DNA of 64,000 nucleotides. Origin: Pseudomonas saliphila (GTDB lineage Bacteria > Pseudomonadota > Gammaproteobacteria > Pseudomonadales > Pseudomonadaceae). Numbering within the stretch: position 1 is the stretch's first letter; every line of letters starts with the position of its first letter. The notes beneath the pieces are model-generated. The model worked only from the letters and a program-made list of their open reading frames with translations, searched no databases and was not told where the DNA came from. This document shows positions 34,060 to 45,602 of this stretch, one piece after another. Made by a program: the position numbers and the translations under genes. The DNA lies in contig NZ_VTVA01000010.1 in NCBI RefSeq assembly GCF_008638345.1, positions 62,001 to 126,000 on the forward strand. Direction: 5' to 3'.

Positions 34060-34875
34060 ATGAAAGTAGTTTCTTTTAATATCAATGGCTTGAGAGCAAG
34101 ACCTCATCAATTGAAAGCGATCGTCGAACAGCATGCTCCAGACGTGATCGGGCTGCAGGAAACCAAGGTCGATGATTCAATGTTTCCCCTGGCTGACGTC
34201 GAGTCGCTGGGGTATCACGTGTTTTACCATGGCCAGAAAGGCCACTATGGCGTTGCCCTGCTGACCCGCACTGAACCGCTCTGGGTGGAGAAAGGCTTTC
34301 CAACGGATGACGAAACGTCGCAACGCAGAATGATTTCTGCCGCTATCGCCTGTCCGGATGGCTCTGAAATGGTGGTTTTCAATGGTTACTTCCCTCAAGG
34401 TGAGAGCCGTGATCACCCCGTCAAGTTCCCAGCCAAGACGCGTTTCTATGCGGATCTGCAGGCGCATATCGAGCACCGTTTCACGCCCGAACAGAAGCTG
34501 GTAGTAATGGGCGATATCAACATCTCCCCGGAGGACTGTGATATCGGCATCGGTGCGGTCAATGCCCAACGCTGGTTACGCACAGGCAAGTGCAGCTTTC
34601 TGCCTGAAGAGCGCGCCTGGCTGCAGCGGCTCAAGGACTGGGGACTGGTTGATACCTTCAGACACATGAACCCGGATGAGAACGACAGGTTCAGCTGGTT
34701 TGACTACCGCAGCCGCGGCTTCGATGACGATCCCCGTCGCGGATTGCGAATTGATGTGGTCATGGCAAGCCAGGCGCTGATTGGCTCATGCGTCGATACC
34801 GGTATCGACTACGACATCCGCTCGATGGAGAAGCCCTCCGACCATGCCCCTATCTGGGCGACTTTCGATTGCTGA
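34060..34875 (+). CDS. xthA: Exodeoxyribonuclease III
   Basis: The 271-residue EEP-family AP endonuclease / 3'-5' exonuclease has [18 protein letters not shown] at the start, catalytic Glu in [23 protein letters not shown], and the terminal Asp-His in SDHAPIWA. Adjacent in-frame ATGs at 34057 and 34060 are both possible starts; an upstream ATG at 33943 is not supported. It repairs abasic sites. It is divergent from tamA. Confidence 0.95.
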   Translation: MKVVSFNINGLRARPHQLKAIVEQHAPDVIGLQETKVDDSMFPLADVESLGYHVFYHGQKGHYGVALLTRTEPLWVEKGFPTDDETSQRRMISAAIACPDGSEMVVFNGYFPQGESRDHPVKFPAKTRFYADLQAHIEHRFTPEQKLVVMGDINISPEDCDIGIGAVNAQRWLRTGKCSFLPEERAWLQRLKDWGLVDTFRHMNPDENDRFSWFDYRSRGFDDDPRRGLRIDVVMASQALIGSCVDTGIDYDIRSMEKPSDHAPIWATFDC

Positions 34876-34880
34876 AGGCA

Positions 34881-34928
34881 ATAAAAAAGCCGGTCCGCGG
34901 TGAGTTTGCGCTCACCCCGTACCGGCTC
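34881..34928. terminator. Bidirectional terminator between xthA and clpA
   Basis: A nested hairpin (gccggt...accggc outside; ggtgag...ctcacc inside) is preceded by an A-run (aaaaaa), which serves as the U-tract for clpA transcription on the minus strand. Confidence 0.75.
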
Positions 34929-34946
34929 GTCACTTGGCTATAACGT

Positions 34947-37214
34947 TCAGGCCATTTCTTCTTCCAGCACATGCAGTACCAGTTCGTCGTCGAGCAGACT
35001 GATCTGGACGGTGCCCCCGTGCTCGGCCAGGTCTCCGAACAGGATCTGCTCAGCCAGCGGCCGCTTGATCTTGTCCTGGATCAGACGGGCCATTGGCCGC
35101 GCGCCCATGAGCGGGTCATAGCCATGCTCAACCAGCCAGCCGCGTGCGTCTTCGTCGACCTCGATGACTACGTGCTTGTCTTCCAGCTGGGCCTGGAGTT
35201 CGGTGAGGAACTTGTCGACAACCGACTTGATGCTCTGATGACTCAGTCTGCCGAACTGGATAATTGTGTCCAGACGGTTGCGAAACTCCGGAGTAAAGGT
35301 CTTCTTGATCACCTCTGAGGCATCGCTTGTGTGGTCCTGACGGGTAAAGCCAATCGACGCTCTGGCCATCGATTCGGCGCCCGCGTTGGTGGTCAACACA
35401 ATGATCACGTTGCGGAAATCCGCTTTGCGCCCGTTATTATCGGTGAGCGTGCCGTGATCCATGACCTGCAACAGCAGGTTGAAGACCTCCGGATGCGCCT
35501 TCTCGATTTCGTCCAGCAGCAACACGCAATGCGGCGTCTTGTTGATCGCTTCGGTAAGCAACCCGCCCTGATCGAAACCCACGTAACCAGGAGGCGCACC
35601 GATCAACCGAGAGACCGTATGCCGTTCCATATACTCGGACATATCGAAACGCACCAGCTCCACGCCAAGGCTTTTCGCCAACTGCCGAGTGACTTCCGTT
35701 TTGCCGACCCCGGTTGGTCCCGAGAACAGGAATGAGCCCACCGGCTTGTCTGCTGACTTGAGACCCGCGCGCGACAGCTTGATAGCAGTGGACAGCGACT
35801 CGATCGCAGCATCCTGGCCGAACACCACCAACTTCAGATCCCTATCGAGATTCTGCAGCAGTTCCTTGTCGGTAGACGAGACATGCTTTGGAGGAATGCG
35901 CGCGATCTTGGCGACAATCGCCTCCACTTCAGCCACATCGATGCACTCAGGCCGCTCATCGACTGGCTTGAGCCGCTGATAGGCGCCCGCCTCGTCGATG
36001 ACGTCAATTGCCTTGTCTGGCATGTGGCGATCATTGATATAGCGCGAGGCCAGTTCCGAAGCGGCACGCAGCGCCTCATCCGTATAGCGGATGTCATGGT
36101 GCTCTTCGAACCGGCTCTTGAGGCCGCGAAGTATCTGGATGGTATCCTCGACCGAGGGCTCGATAACATCCACTTTCTGGAAACGCCGTGCCAACGCGCG
36201 GTCCTTCTCGAAGATGCCGCGGAACTCCTGGAACGTGGTGGAACCGATACAGCGAATCTCACCAGACGACAGCATCGGCTTCAGCAGATTGGACGCATCC
36301 ATGACCCCACCCGACGCCGCACCTGCACCTATTATTGTATGAATTTCATCAATAAAAAGAATAGCTTGCGGACGTTTCTTCAAGGCTTTTAACAGTGCCT
36401 TGAAGCGCTTCTCGAAGTCACCGCGGTATTTGGTACCTGCCAATAGCGCGCCTAGATCCAGGGAGTACACCACCGCATCATTCAGGATGTCCGGCACCTC
36501 GCCGTCAACAATACGCTTGGCCAGGCCTTCGGCGATGGCTGTCTTGCCGACGCCCGCCTCACCCACCAGCAAGGGGTTATTCTTGCGGCGCCGCACCAGA
36601 ATCTGCGCCACCCGCTCTACCTCTGAAGCGCGCCCTACCAGCGGATCGATTCGTCCCAGCCGGGCCTGCTCGTTGAGGTTGCTGGCGTAGGTTTCGAGCG
36701 GATTGTTCGAGGTGGCGGCTTCGCCAGCCTCCTCGTCCATGCTCTCCTGATCAGGCTGGATCTGCTCAGCGTCCCCGGCCACCTTGGAGATGCCATGGGA
36801 AATATAATTGACGATGTCGATCCGGGCGATCTGTTGCTGTTTAAGGAAAAATACCGCCTGGCTTTCCTGTTCGCTGAAAATCGCTACCAGCACATTGGCC
36901 CCGCTGACCTCGCCTTTGCCGGAACTCTGCACGTGGAATACCGCGCGCTGCAATACGCGCTGAAAGCCCAGCGTTGGCTGCGTCTCACGCTCGTGGTCGT
37001 GCTTGGGGATCAAGGGGGTTGTGGAATCAATGAATTCAGTCAACTCGCGGCGTAGGCGCTCCATATCGGCCCCACACGCACGCATGACTGCTATCGCTGC
37101 CTGATTATCCAGCAAGGCGAGCAATAGATGTTCGACCGTCATGAATTCGTGGCGCTTGTTACGCGCTTCCTTGAACGCCAGGTTCAGGGTGATCTCGAGA
37201 TCTCTATTAAGCAT
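34947..37214 (-). CDS. clpA: ATP-dependent Clp protease ATP-binding subunit ClpA
   Basis: The 755-residue Hsp100 unfoldase has an N-domain (about 1-145) that docks ClpS, then AAA+ domain 1 with Walker A GEAGVGKT (about 215) and [13 protein letters not shown]+ domain 2 has [10 protein letters not shown] (about 495) and [12 protein letters not shown], and there is a C-terminal D2-small domain. It delivers substrates to ClpP. It lies 33 bp after clpS on the same strand. Confidence 0.97.
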   Translation of the reverse strand: MLNRDLEITLNLAFKEARNKRHEFMTVEHLLLALLDNQAAIAVMRACGADMERLRRELTEFIDSTTPLIPKHDHERETQPTLGFQRVLQRAVFHVQSSGKGEVSGANVLVAIFSEQESQAVFFLKQQQIARIDIVNYISHGISKVAGDAEQIQPDQESMDEEAGEAATSNNPLETYASNLNEQARLGRIDPLVGRASEVERVAQILVRRRKNNPLLVGEAGVGKTAIAEGLAKRIVDGEVPDILNDAVVYSLDLGALLAGTKYRGDFEKRFKALLKALKKRPQAILFIDEIHTIIGAGAASGGVMDASNLLKPMLSSGEIRCIGSTTFQEFRGIFEKDRALARRFQKVDVIEPSVEDTIQILRGLKSRFEEHHDIRYTDEALRAASELASRYINDRHMPDKAIDVIDEAGAYQRLKPVDERPECIDVAEVEAIVAKIARIPPKHVSSTDKELLQNLDRDLKLVVFGQDAAIESLSTAIKLSRAGLKSADKPVGSFLFSGPTGVGKTEVTRQLAKSLGVELVRFDMSEYMERHTVSRLIGAPPGYVGFDQGGLLTEAINKTPHCVLLLDEIEKAHPEVFNLLLQVMDHGTLTDNNGRKADFRNVIIVLTTNAGAESMARASIGFTRQDHTSDASEVIKKTFTPEFRNRLDTIIQFGRLSHQSIKSVVDKFLTELQAQLEDKHVVIEVDEDARGWLVEHGYDPLMGARPMARLIQDKIKRPLAEQILFGDLAEHGGTVQISLLDDELVLHVLEEEMA

Positions 37215-37247
37215 TTTGCCACCTCTTCATGCGACCCAGTCGCTTTA

Positions 37248-37610
37248 TCACGCGTCCCGTTCGATCTGACACATCAACGGGTGCTGGCATTCCCTAGCGT
37301 ATTCGTTCACCTGTTCCGCTTTTGTCTCGGCTATGTCCCGAGTATAGACCCCACAAACGGCTCTGCCTTCAGTATGAACCTTTAGCATCACCTGCGTTGC
37401 GGCTTCACGATTCAGCGTGAAGAAAGTCTCCAGTACCTCTACCACGAAATCCATCGGGGTGAAGTCGTCGTTCAGCATGACCACCTTGTAGCGTGATGGC
37501 GGTTTGAGCTCAGGCTTGCTGGTCTCGACCGCGATATCGTGATCTTTTTCATGCTCCGGTTCATCAGGCCCCTGACCGAAGGTTAGTAGAATTTTTTGCT
37601 TTGAAAACAT
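37248..37610 (-). CDS. clpS: ClpA adaptor / N-recognin ClpS
   Basis: The 120-residue adaptor has the core motif [19 protein letters not shown] (N-degron binding pocket) and [24 protein letters not shown]. It recognises N-end-rule substrates for ClpAP. It is co-transcribed with clpA and divergent from cspD. Confidence 0.96.
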   Translation of the reverse strand: MFSKQKILLTFGQGPDEPEHEKDHDIAVETSKPELKPPSRYKVVMLNDDFTPMDFVVEVLETFFTLNREAATQVMLKVHTEGRAVCGVYTRDIAETKAEQVNEYARECQHPLMCQIERDA

Positions 37611-37653
37611 ATTGATAGATCACTGTTGCTGGGAGCAAAACTCCGAGAGGGAT

Positions 37654-37669
37654 TGTGTACTGGTACACA
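37654..37669. promoter_or_regulatory. Palindrome between clpS and cspD
   Basis: tgtgtac-tg-gtacaca is a 7-bp perfect inverted repeat about 45 bp upstream of clpS and about 147 bp upstream of cspD, in the shared divergent promoter region. The regulator is not identified. Confidence 0.4.
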
Positions 37670-37815
37670 GCTTGCCTGAGGGCACCTTGACTTACTGTGA
37701 ATCAATGTTAAAAAGTGTAAACAAGCATGACGTGCAGGTCACTTGTTTTTGATTCGTCCATGCTAGTACGTAATCAGTTTCATTTTCCCCGGCGGGGTTA
37801 GCAGAGGATGTGGTA

Positions 37816-38079
37816 ATGGAGAACGGTAAGGTCAAGTGGTTCAATAATGCCAAAGGGTACGGCTTCGTCGTAGCCGATGGACGAGATGAAGATCTTTTTG
37901 CGCATTATTCGGCAATTCAGATGGAGGGGTATCGTACATTGAAAGCCGGACAGCCTGTCCAGTTCGAGATCATCCAGGGTCCCAAAGGCCTGCACGCGGT
38001 TAACATTCAGTCCGTGACAGAGAAGAAACCCGAGGACGCCAAGGTAGGGCTCAAGGAAACGGCTTCGGCCAATCACTGA
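37816..38079 (+). CDS. cspD: Cold-shock-like protein CspD
   Basis: The 87-residue protein has a cold-shock domain (about 1-66) with RNP-1 NAKGYGFV and RNP-2 DLFAHYSAI motifs. The C-terminal extension (TEKKPEDAKVGLKETASANH) is typical of the stationary-phase, ssDNA-binding CspD subgroup beside clpS. The start is ATG 37816 with GAGGA upstream, not the GTG two codons earlier. Confidence 0.95.
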   Translation: MENGKVKWFNNAKGYGFVVADGRDEDLFAHYSAIQMEGYRTLKAGQPVQFEIIQGPKGLHAVNIQSVTEKKPEDAKVGLKETASANH

Positions 38080-38155
38080 TCCTCAACTTTATGGACGGCA
38101 GCTTAAGGCTGCCTTTCTGCGCAACAATCTACTTTTCTCAGGTTCCTGGGCTATA

Positions 38156-38187
38156 ACAATAAAACCGGCGTCAGCCGGCTTTATTGT
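38156..38187. terminator. Bidirectional terminator between cspD and icd
   Basis: A 14-bp stem (acaataaaaccggc / gccggctttattgt, one mismatch) with a four-base loop, A-rich before and T-rich after, serves the convergent cspD and icd. Confidence 0.85.
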
Positions 38188-38207
38188 TTCTGCACCAGAA
38201 CCAGATA

Positions 38208-39467
38208 TCAGCTCATGGAGGCGATCATGTCATCGCCAAATTCCGAGCACTTGCGCAGCTGTGCACCTTCCATCAGACGCTCAAAGTCATAGGTTACCGT
38301 CTTGTTGGCAATGGCGCCTTCGGTTCCCTTGATGATCAGGTCTGCCGCTTCCAGCCAACCCATGTGACGCAGCATCATCTCTGCGGACAGGATCAGTGAG
38401 CCAGGGTTAACCTTATCCTGACCAGCATACTTCGGCGCAGTGCCGTGGGTAGCCTCGAACATTGCCACCGTATCTGACAGGTTCGCACCCGGAGCGATGC
38501 CGATCCCACCCACTTCTGCAGCTAGCGCGTCGGACAGGTAGTCGCCGTTCAGGTTGAGTGTGGCGATGACGTCATAGTCAGCCGGACGCAGCAGGATCTG
38601 CTGGAGCATCGCATCTGCAATGACGTCCTTGACGACGATGTTCTTGCCAGTCTTCGGATTCTTGAACTGCATCCATGGGCCACCATCCAGAAGTTCTGCG
38701 CCAAATTCGGTGCGAGCAACTTCATAGCCCCATTCCTTGAAGGCACCCTCGGTGAACTTCATGATGTTGCCTTTGTGGACAATGGTCACCGACTCGCGGT
38801 CGTTATCCACTGCATACTGCATCGCACGCCGAACAAGACGCTTGGTGCCCTCTTCGGAGACCGGCTTGACGCCGATACCGCACATATCGGAGAAACGGAT
38901 CTTGGTGACACCCATTTCGTCCTGGAGAAACTTGATAACCTTTTTGGCTTCAGGGGAGCCGGCCTTGAATTCAACGCCTGCGTAGATGTCTTCGGAATTC
39001 TCGCGGAAGATGATCATGTCGACATCACCAGGCTTTTTCACCGGGCTGGGTACACCGGTAAACCAGCGAACCGGACGCTGGCAGACGTACAGGTCGAGCT
39101 GTTGACGCAGCGCAACGTTCAACGAACGGATGCCGCCGCCTACTGGCGTGGTCAACGGGCCCTTGATCGAAACCACATAGTCTTTGACTGCGTGCAGGGT
39201 CTCTTCAGGCAACCAGGTGTCCTGGTCATAGACCTGAGTGGCCTTCTCGCCAGCGAAAATCTCCATCCAGGAAATCTTGCGCTTGCCGCCGTAAGCCTTT
39301 TCGACTGCAGCATCTACTACTTTCATCATGACCGGAGAGATGTCGACACCGATTCCATCACCTTCAATATAGGGGATAATCGGGTTTTCCGGCACGTTGA
39401 GGGACAGGTCCGCATTGACGGTAATTTTGTCGCCGCTGTTCGGCACCTGGATCTTTTGGTATCCCAT
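38208..39467 (-). CDS. icd: NADP-dependent isocitrate dehydrogenase
   Basis: The 419-residue homodimeric Icd is of the E. coli type. The substrate-binding Ser lies in REN(S)EDIYAG / [17 protein letters not shown], which is also the site of AceK phosphorylation in such enzymes. The metal-binding Asp and NADP-specificity region are in the C-terminal half ([19 protein letters not shown]). The start is ATG 39467 ([10 protein letters not shown]); an upstream in-frame ATG adds a non-homologous leader. It competes with isocitrate lyase, encoded 8.4 kb away, for isocitrate. Confidence 0.96.
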   Translation of the reverse strand: MGYQKIQVPNSGDKITVNADLSLNVPENPIIPYIEGDGIGVDISPVMMKVVDAAVEKAYGGKRKISWMEIFAGEKATQVYDQDTWLPEETLHAVKDYVVSIKGPLTTPVGGGIRSLNVALRQQLDLYVCQRPVRWFTGVPSPVKKPGDVDMIIFRENSEDIYAGVEFKAGSPEAKKVIKFLQDEMGVTKIRFSDMCGIGVKPVSEEGTKRLVRRAMQYAVDNDRESVTIVHKGNIMKFTEGAFKEWGYEVARTEFGAELLDGGPWMQFKNPKTGKNIVVKDVIADAMLQQILLRPADYDVIATLNLNGDYLSDALAAEVGGIGIAPGANLSDTVAMFEATHGTAPKYAGQDKVNPGSLILSAEMMLRHMGWLEAADLIIKGTEGAIANKTVTYDFERLMEGAQLRKCSEFGDDMIASMS

Positions 39468-39612
39468 GTTTGACTCCGTTGTGTTGTCGTTGTCAGTAGA
39501 CTGATAGCAAGCGGATAACCTGCAACCAGAGAATAAGCTACACGGCTCTGTCATTCTTCATCATTATTCCAGCAATGAAAGATGACCGAGCTCAAAATGA
39601 GTGCCCGCATTG

Positions 39613-39629
39613 TTGTAGTTTTCCTACAA
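39613..39629. promoter_or_regulatory. TGTAG-N5-CTACA operator-like palindrome upstream of icd
   Basis: ttgtag-ttttc-ctacaa is a 6-bp inverted repeat 146 bp before the icd ATG. It resembles the TGTAGT...ACTACA sites I recall for the RpiR-family carbon regulator RccR of Pseudomonas. Confidence 0.45.
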
Positions 39630-39715
39630 AAAGTCACGCACTTTTGGGCGTCCGCCGCCCCTCACGCGCTTTTCAGGTCGCCTGAGCTACTTGCGCCGCG
39701 TCCGCAGATACCGAG

Positions 39716-39743
39716 ATGTAGTAACACTACATTCGCACTACAT
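39716..39743. promoter_or_regulatory. ATGTAGT-N3-ACTACAT palindrome with a third half-site
   Basis: atgtagt-aac-actacat (39716-39732) is a perfect 7-bp inverted repeat, and a further actacat half-site follows at 39737-39743. It is likely a protein binding site in the icd/NUDIX control region. Confidence 0.5.
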
Positions 39744-39874
39744 GTCGGTGAGTAACAGCATCCTAGCTACTTTTGAAATCTATTCCAGCACAGCGGCACC
39801 TGAGGGCATCATCGTCCATGGTTCACGCCGAAGAAGCTTTGAGCTACCCTATGCGACCTTTACGGAGGCCTGGT

Positions 39875-40309
39875 ATGCGATTTAAACCCCACCTCACTGT
39901 TGCCACCATCGTCGAAGACAGTGGCCGGTTCCTGATGGTAGAGGAACGCCAGGATGGCCGTACTGTTTTAAACCAGCCTGCAGGGCATTTGGAAGCCGAC
40001 GAAAGTCTCATTGAGGCGGCCGAGCGCGAAACACTGGAAGAAACCGGCTGGACAGTTGAGATCACCAGCCTGGTCGGCCTCTATCTGTTCACCGCACGCA
40101 ACGGGATCACCTACCAGCGCACCTGTTTTGCCGGACGTCCCCTGGCCCACGATGCGGCCCGCGTGCTGGACGAAGGTATCATCGGTGCGCACTGGATGAC
40201 GCTCGACCAGCTGCAGAACACGCCAACTGAGCTGCGTAGTCACCTTGTGCTTGATTGCATTCGGGATTATCTCGAAAAACCGCATTATCCACTGGATTTG
40301 ATTCGCTGA
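39875..40309 (+). CDS. NUDIX hydrolase (NudJ-like)
   Basis: The 144-residue protein has a complete Nudix box ([20 protein letters not shown] followed by TGW). The location next to mnmA and the sequence [19 protein letters not shown] match the NudJ phosphatase group, which hydrolyses nucleoside di-/triphosphates and thiamine precursors. The start is ATG 39875 with GGAGG upstream. It is separated by one base from mnmA, so co-transcription is likely. Confidence 0.92.
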   Translation: MRFKPHLTVATIVEDSGRFLMVEERQDGRTVLNQPAGHLEADESLIEAAERETLEETGWTVEITSLVGLYLFTARNGITYQRTCFAGRPLAHDAARVLDEGIIGAHWMTLDQLQNTPTELRSHLVLDCIRDYLEKPHYPLDLIR

Positions 40310-40310
40310 T

Positions 40311-41441
40311 ATGACTTCCACATCCGATATTACCCCCAGTCAGACCCGCGTCATCGTCGGCATGTCCGGCGGGGTAGATTCCTCTGTCTCGGCTGCGCTT
40401 CTACTGGAACAGGGGTTCCAGGTGGAAGGCCTGTTCATGAAGAACTGGGACGAGGACGACGGGACCGACTACTGCACTGCCAAGGAGGATCTGGCTGACG
40501 CACAGGCAGTGTCCGACCGGCTTGGCATCAAGCTGCACACTGCCAACTTCGCGGCGGAATACTGGGATAACGTGTTCGAGCATTTCCTCGAAGAGTACAA
40601 AGCCGGGCGCACGCCTAACCCAGACATCCTGTGTAACCGGGAAATCAAGTTCAAGGCATTCCTGGATTACGCTTTGATGCTGGGCGCTGATCTTATCGCC
40701 ACGGGTCATTACGTACGACGAGCCGATGTCGATGGACAAACGCTGTTGTTGCGCGGTCTGGATGGTAACAAGGATCAAAGCTACTTCCTGCATGCGGTTC
40801 AGGGCGAGCAGATCGCGCGTACGCTGTTCCCGGTCGGTGAGCTGGAAAAACCTGAAGTGCGCCGTATTGCCGAGAAATACCAGTTGGCGACTGCGCGCAA
40901 GAAGGATTCCACCGGTATCTGCTTTATTGGAGAAAGGCGCTTTAGCGACTTCCTCAAACAGTACCTCCCGGCACAACCGGGTAATATCGAGACGACCGCC
41001 GGACAAATACTGGGCAAGCACCACGGCCTCATGTACCACACCATCGGCCAGCGCCAGGGGTTGGGCATCGGGGGGTTGTCAGGCGCCGGAGACGATCCCT
41101 GGTATGTGCTGCGCAAGGATCTTCAGCGCAATGTATTGATAGTCGGTCAAGGCAACAATCACCCTTGGCTGTTCTCCAGCGCACTGGAATGCTCGAATAT
41201 CTTCTGGGTCAACGAACCGGCTTTCGATTTCCCGGTGCGTCTCACCGCCAAGGTACGCTATCGTCAGCCGGATCAGCACTGTGTACTTGAGCGCACTGAC
41301 ACCGGTTATCGGGTTCGATTTGATGAGCCGCAACGCGCGGTCACTCCCGGACAGTCAGTGGTGTTCTACCAGGACGACATATGTCTGGGCGGCGGCGTTA
41401 TCGAGCTAGCGATTGCCGCCTATAACGAGGAAGCCGTATGA
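40311..41441 (+). CDS. mnmA: tRNA-specific 2-thiouridylase MnmA
   Basis: The 376-residue enzyme installs the s2 modification of U34 in tRNA Lys/Glu/Gln. It shows PP-loop [10 protein letters not shown] (about 18-27), a catalytic Cys in [15 protein letters not shown] (about C105), and second Cys in [13 protein letters not shown] (about C203). The C-terminal beta-barrel domain binds tRNA. It overlaps hflD by 4 bp. Confidence 0.97.
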   Translation: MTSTSDITPSQTRVIVGMSGGVDSSVSAALLLEQGFQVEGLFMKNWDEDDGTDYCTAKEDLADAQAVSDRLGIKLHTANFAAEYWDNVFEHFLEEYKAGRTPNPDILCNREIKFKAFLDYALMLGADLIATGHYVRRADVDGQTLLLRGLDGNKDQSYFLHAVQGEQIARTLFPVGELEKPEVRRIAEKYQLATARKKDSTGICFIGERRFSDFLKQYLPAQPGNIETTAGQILGKHHGLMYHTIGQRQGLGIGGLSGAGDDPWYVLRKDLQRNVLIVGQGNNHPWLFSSALECSNIFWVNEPAFDFPVRLTAKVRYRQPDQHCVLERTDTGYRVRFDEPQRAVTPGQSVVFYQDDICLGGGVIELAIAAYNEEAV

Positions 41442-42058
41442 CGCGGGCGGAAGAACAGGTTATTGCGTTGGGTGCAATATTTGAAGCAGCGCAGCAGGTC
41501 GACAAGCTGGCGCGAACCGGTCAGTACGGCGAAGCCCCCGTGCGCTGTTTGCTACAGAGCATCTTTGAACGCTCGCCCGATGATGTGATGCAAGTATATG
41601 GCGGGTCGCTTTATCCCATACGCCAGGGCATTCAGGCGTTGCAGGCCATGCTTGAACGTGACACCGCGGGGCTGCAACGGCAGGCGCTGCGTTATGTGAT
41701 GAATTTGCTCGCCCTCGAACGGCAACTCGCCAAGCGTGACGATATGCTCCAGGTGCTTGGCCAGAGACTGGATCAGGTCGGCAATCAGATCGAGCACTTC
41801 GGCCTGCTGCACGATAACGTGATGGCCGGGCTCGGCGGCACCTATCAGGACACGCTCAGCACGCTCAAGATGCGCATTCAGGTCCAGGGTGATATGCGGC
41901 ATTTGCAGCAGCCCTCCACGGCCAATCAGATCCGCGCGCTGTTGTTGGCCGGTATCCGTTCCGCCCGTTTATGGCGTCAGCTGGATGGGCATCGGTGGCA
42001 ATTGCTGGTGTCCCGGCGCAAGCTGCTGGATGCCACCCGGTCAGTCTTGAATGGTTGA
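41438..42058 (+). CDS. hflD: HflD family protein
   Basis: The 206-residue all-helical protein is the conserved neighbour of mnmA and purB in gammaproteobacteria. In E. coli it modulates lambda lysogenisation by binding CII, and it is peripherally attached to the inner membrane; its housekeeping role is unclear. The ATG overlaps the mnmA stop (ATGA). Confidence 0.93.
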   Translation: MTRAEEQVIALGAIFEAAQQVDKLARTGQYGEAPVRCLLQSIFERSPDDVMQVYGGSLYPIRQGIQALQAMLERDTAGLQRQALRYVMNLLALERQLAKRDDMLQVLGQRLDQVGNQIEHFGLLHDNVMAGLGGTYQDTLSTLKMRIQVQGDMRHLQQPSTANQIRALLLAGIRSARLWRQLDGHRWQLLVSRRKLLDATRSVLNG

Positions 42059-42941
42059 ACTGATCCGGCTTGACCTTCCGCGAAAAGGCGCCGCCTTACT
42101 GACACTCTCCGCCCTGCTGTTCTCCATCATGGGTGTACTGATTCGCGAAACATCACTGACCGTCAACAACGAAACCATCGTATTCGCACGCAATTTCGTC
42201 GGCGTATTGTTCTTTCTGCCGATGATCCTGGTGGGTGGCTTTGGCCCTTTCCGTACTCAGCGCCTAGGCGGGCATTTCCTGCGCTCATTTTACGGTTTGA
42301 GTGCGATGTACTGCTTTTTCTATGCCATCGCTCACCTGCCCCTCGCCGACTCCATGATTTTCACCTACGCCGCCCCGGTCTTCACGCCCATCCTGGCGTG
42401 GTTGTGGCTGCGCGAGTCGCTGACTCCGCGAATGATGGTCATGGTATTGATCGGTTTCACTGGTGTGCTACTGGTCGCCAAGCCGACCGGCGCCCTGTTC
42501 GACCCGAAGGGGTTGGTGGGCATTGGCGCAAGTTTATTGGCCGCGTTGGCCTGGGTCTCCATTCGGGCCATGAGTGACAGCGAGCCGGCCAGCCGGATCG
42601 TGTTCTACTTCGCCACCTTCTCGGCGTTGCTGTCTTCGATCCCCCTGTTCTGGGCCTGGCAACCGCTGGTCCTGCGTGAGCTGTTGCTGCTTGCTGGCGT
42701 GGGGATAGTCGCAACGGCCAGCCAGTTGGTCATGTCTCATGCCTATGCACTAGCGCCCCCAGGCAAGATCGGCCCGTTCAGCTACCTGGCGATCCTGTTC
42801 TCAGGCTTCATCGCCTGGCTGCTATGGGACGAAGTGCCTGATCTAACGACTTGGCTGGGCGCCGGACTGATCTTTGCATCGACGCTGCTAAGCCTCGCCA
42901 TGCCTGCCAGGCAGACCAAAACCAGCCAGACTGGTGTATGA
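42051..42941 (+). CDS. EamA/DMT-family transporter inserted between hflD and purB
   Basis: The 296-residue, ten-helix protein has two EamA repeats; the second is marked by [22 protein letters not shown]. Helix ends include [20 protein letters not shown] and [20 protein letters not shown], like RhtA/YdcZ-type exporters. It overlaps the 3' end of hflD by 8 bp, so it is co-transcribed. Substrate unknown. Confidence 0.88.
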   Translation: MVELIRLDLPRKGAALLTLSALLFSIMGVLIRETSLTVNNETIVFARNFVGVLFFLPMILVGGFGPFRTQRLGGHFLRSFYGLSAMYCFFYAIAHLPLADSMIFTYAAPVFTPILAWLWLRESLTPRMMVMVLIGFTGVLLVAKPTGALFDPKGLVGIGASLLAALAWVSIRAMSDSEPASRIVFYFATFSALLSSIPLFWAWQPLVLRELLLLAGVGIVATASQLVMSHAYALAPPGKIGPFSYLAILFSGFIAWLLWDEVPDLTTWLGAGLIFASTLLSLAMPARQTKTSQTGV

Positions 42942-44348
<1,407 letters not shown>

Positions 44349-44386
44349 ATCTTGTCCCGCGCTAACGCTCTCCGCTCATCACTCCA

Positions 44387-44409
44387 CGCCCGGCATCCCC
44401 GGGCGTTTT
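44387..44409 (+). terminator. Terminator after purB
   Basis: A 7-bp GC stem (cgcccgg / ccgggcg) with a five-base loop is followed by tttt. It ends 17 bases before roxA. Confidence 0.7.
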
Positions 44410-44426
44410 AAGTTACAGGATTCGAT

Positions 44427-45602
44427 ATGTCGTCAACTCATCGCGCATCACCCTTAGGCAGCCTCTCAGTCGAGACATTCCTGAGAGACTATTGGCAGAA
44501 AAAACCACTACTTATACGTCAGGCCTTTCCTGATTTCGAGAACCCGCTGTCAGCCGATGAGCTTGCTGGCCTGTCGCTGGAAGATGAAGTGGAGTCGCGC
44601 GTGGTGCTGGAACACGGGGAGCGCCCTTGGGAACTGCGCCGCGGCCCCTTTTTCGAGGAAGACTTCCGCACGCTCCCAGAGCAGGACTGGACCCTGCTGG
44701 TTCAGGCAGTAGACCAGTTCGTCCCGGACGTAGCAGAGCTGATGAACGCCTTCAGGTTCCTCCCGAGCTGGCGGCTGGATGACGTGATGATCAGCTACGC
44801 CACGCCCGGTGGCAGCGTCGGCCCGCATTTCGATAATTACGACGTGTTTCTGCTGCAGGGTCAGGGGCACCGGCGATGGAAGATCGGCCAGCACTGCGAT
44901 GCCGAGAGCCCCCTGCTGGACAACCCTGACCTGAAGATTCTGAGCGATTTTGATCAACAGGAGGAATGGTTGCTGGCGCCTGGGGATATGCTGTATATAC
45001 CGCCGGGCCTGGCCCATTACGGCATCGCCGAAGATGAATGCATGACCTACTCGATCGGCTTTCGAGCGCCCAGCCAGCACGAAGTATTAGTGCATTACAC
45101 GGACTTCCTCGGGCAACACCTGAACGATCAACAGCGATACAGTGATGCTGATCAATCTGTCGTGGCCGACCCCGCTGCAATCGATGACACGGCCGTTGAG
45201 CGGTTGCGCGACATATTGCTTGCAGCGGCGGACGACAAGACCGCCCTGGCTATCTGGTTTGGACGCTTCATGACCGAGCCGCGCTATCCCGAACTAATCC
45301 AGCCTATAGAAGGCGTGGCTGGCGAACTGGAGGAGGTTCTGAATCAGGGCTACGGGCTGGTTCGCAATCTAAGCGCTCGCCTCGCCTACCGTGTTGAAGG
45401 CGAACAGCTGGTGCTGTTTGCCAGCGGCGAGCACTGCGTACTGCCCGCTTCCTTGTTGCCCCTGGTTCAACTAATCTGCAATGAGGACTATCTGGACTCA
45501 GAACACCTGTTGCAATGGCAAGCCGACCCTGAGGGCTGGACGCTCCTGCAGCAGCTGCTCGACAAGGGAGATCTCCTGCTGGAGGGAGACGATGACGAAT
45601 GA
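44427..45602 (+). CDS. roxA: Ribosomal protein L16 arginine hydroxylase (RoxA/YcfD)
   Basis: The 391-residue JmjC-fold, 2-oxoglutarate/Fe(II)-dependent oxygenase has iron ligands in VGPHFDNYDVFLLQ (His-x-Asp) and the distal His in YIPPGLAHYGIA. YWQKKPLLIRQAFPDF is a typical N-terminus. It hydroxylates an arginine of ribosomal protein L16. Its end overlaps the next gene by 11 bp. Confidence 0.94.
   Translation: MSSTHRASPLGSLSVETFLRDYWQKKPLLIRQAFPDFENPLSADELAGLSLEDEVESRVVLEHGERPWELRRGPFFEEDFRTLPEQDWTLLVQAVDQFVPDVAELMNAFRFLPSWRLDDVMISYATPGGSVGPHFDNYDVFLLQGQGHRRWKIGQHCDAESPLLDNPDLKILSDFDQQEEWLLAPGDMLYIPPGLAHYGIAEDECMTYSIGFRAPSQHEVLVHYTDFLGQHLNDQQRYSDADQSVVADPAAIDDTAVERLRDILLAAADDKTALAIWFGRFMTEPRYPELIQPIEGVAGELEEVLNQGYGLVRNLSARLAYRVEGEQLVLFASGEHCVLPASLLPLVQLICNEDYLDSEHLLQWQADPEGWTLLQQLLDKGDLLLEGDDDE

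Larger units (their letters stand above)
39468..39874. other. 407-bp divergent promoter region icd / NUDIX gene
   Basis: No credible gene lies here. It holds two TGTAGT/ACTACA-type palindromes (39613-39629 and 39716-39743) that resemble a site downstream near aceA. Confidence 0.55.

Noticed and set aside
39691..39885. 64-codon ORF preceding the NUDIX gene
   Set aside because: Overlaps the NUDIX start in a different frame and covers the palindromic operator region; no ribosome-binding site.
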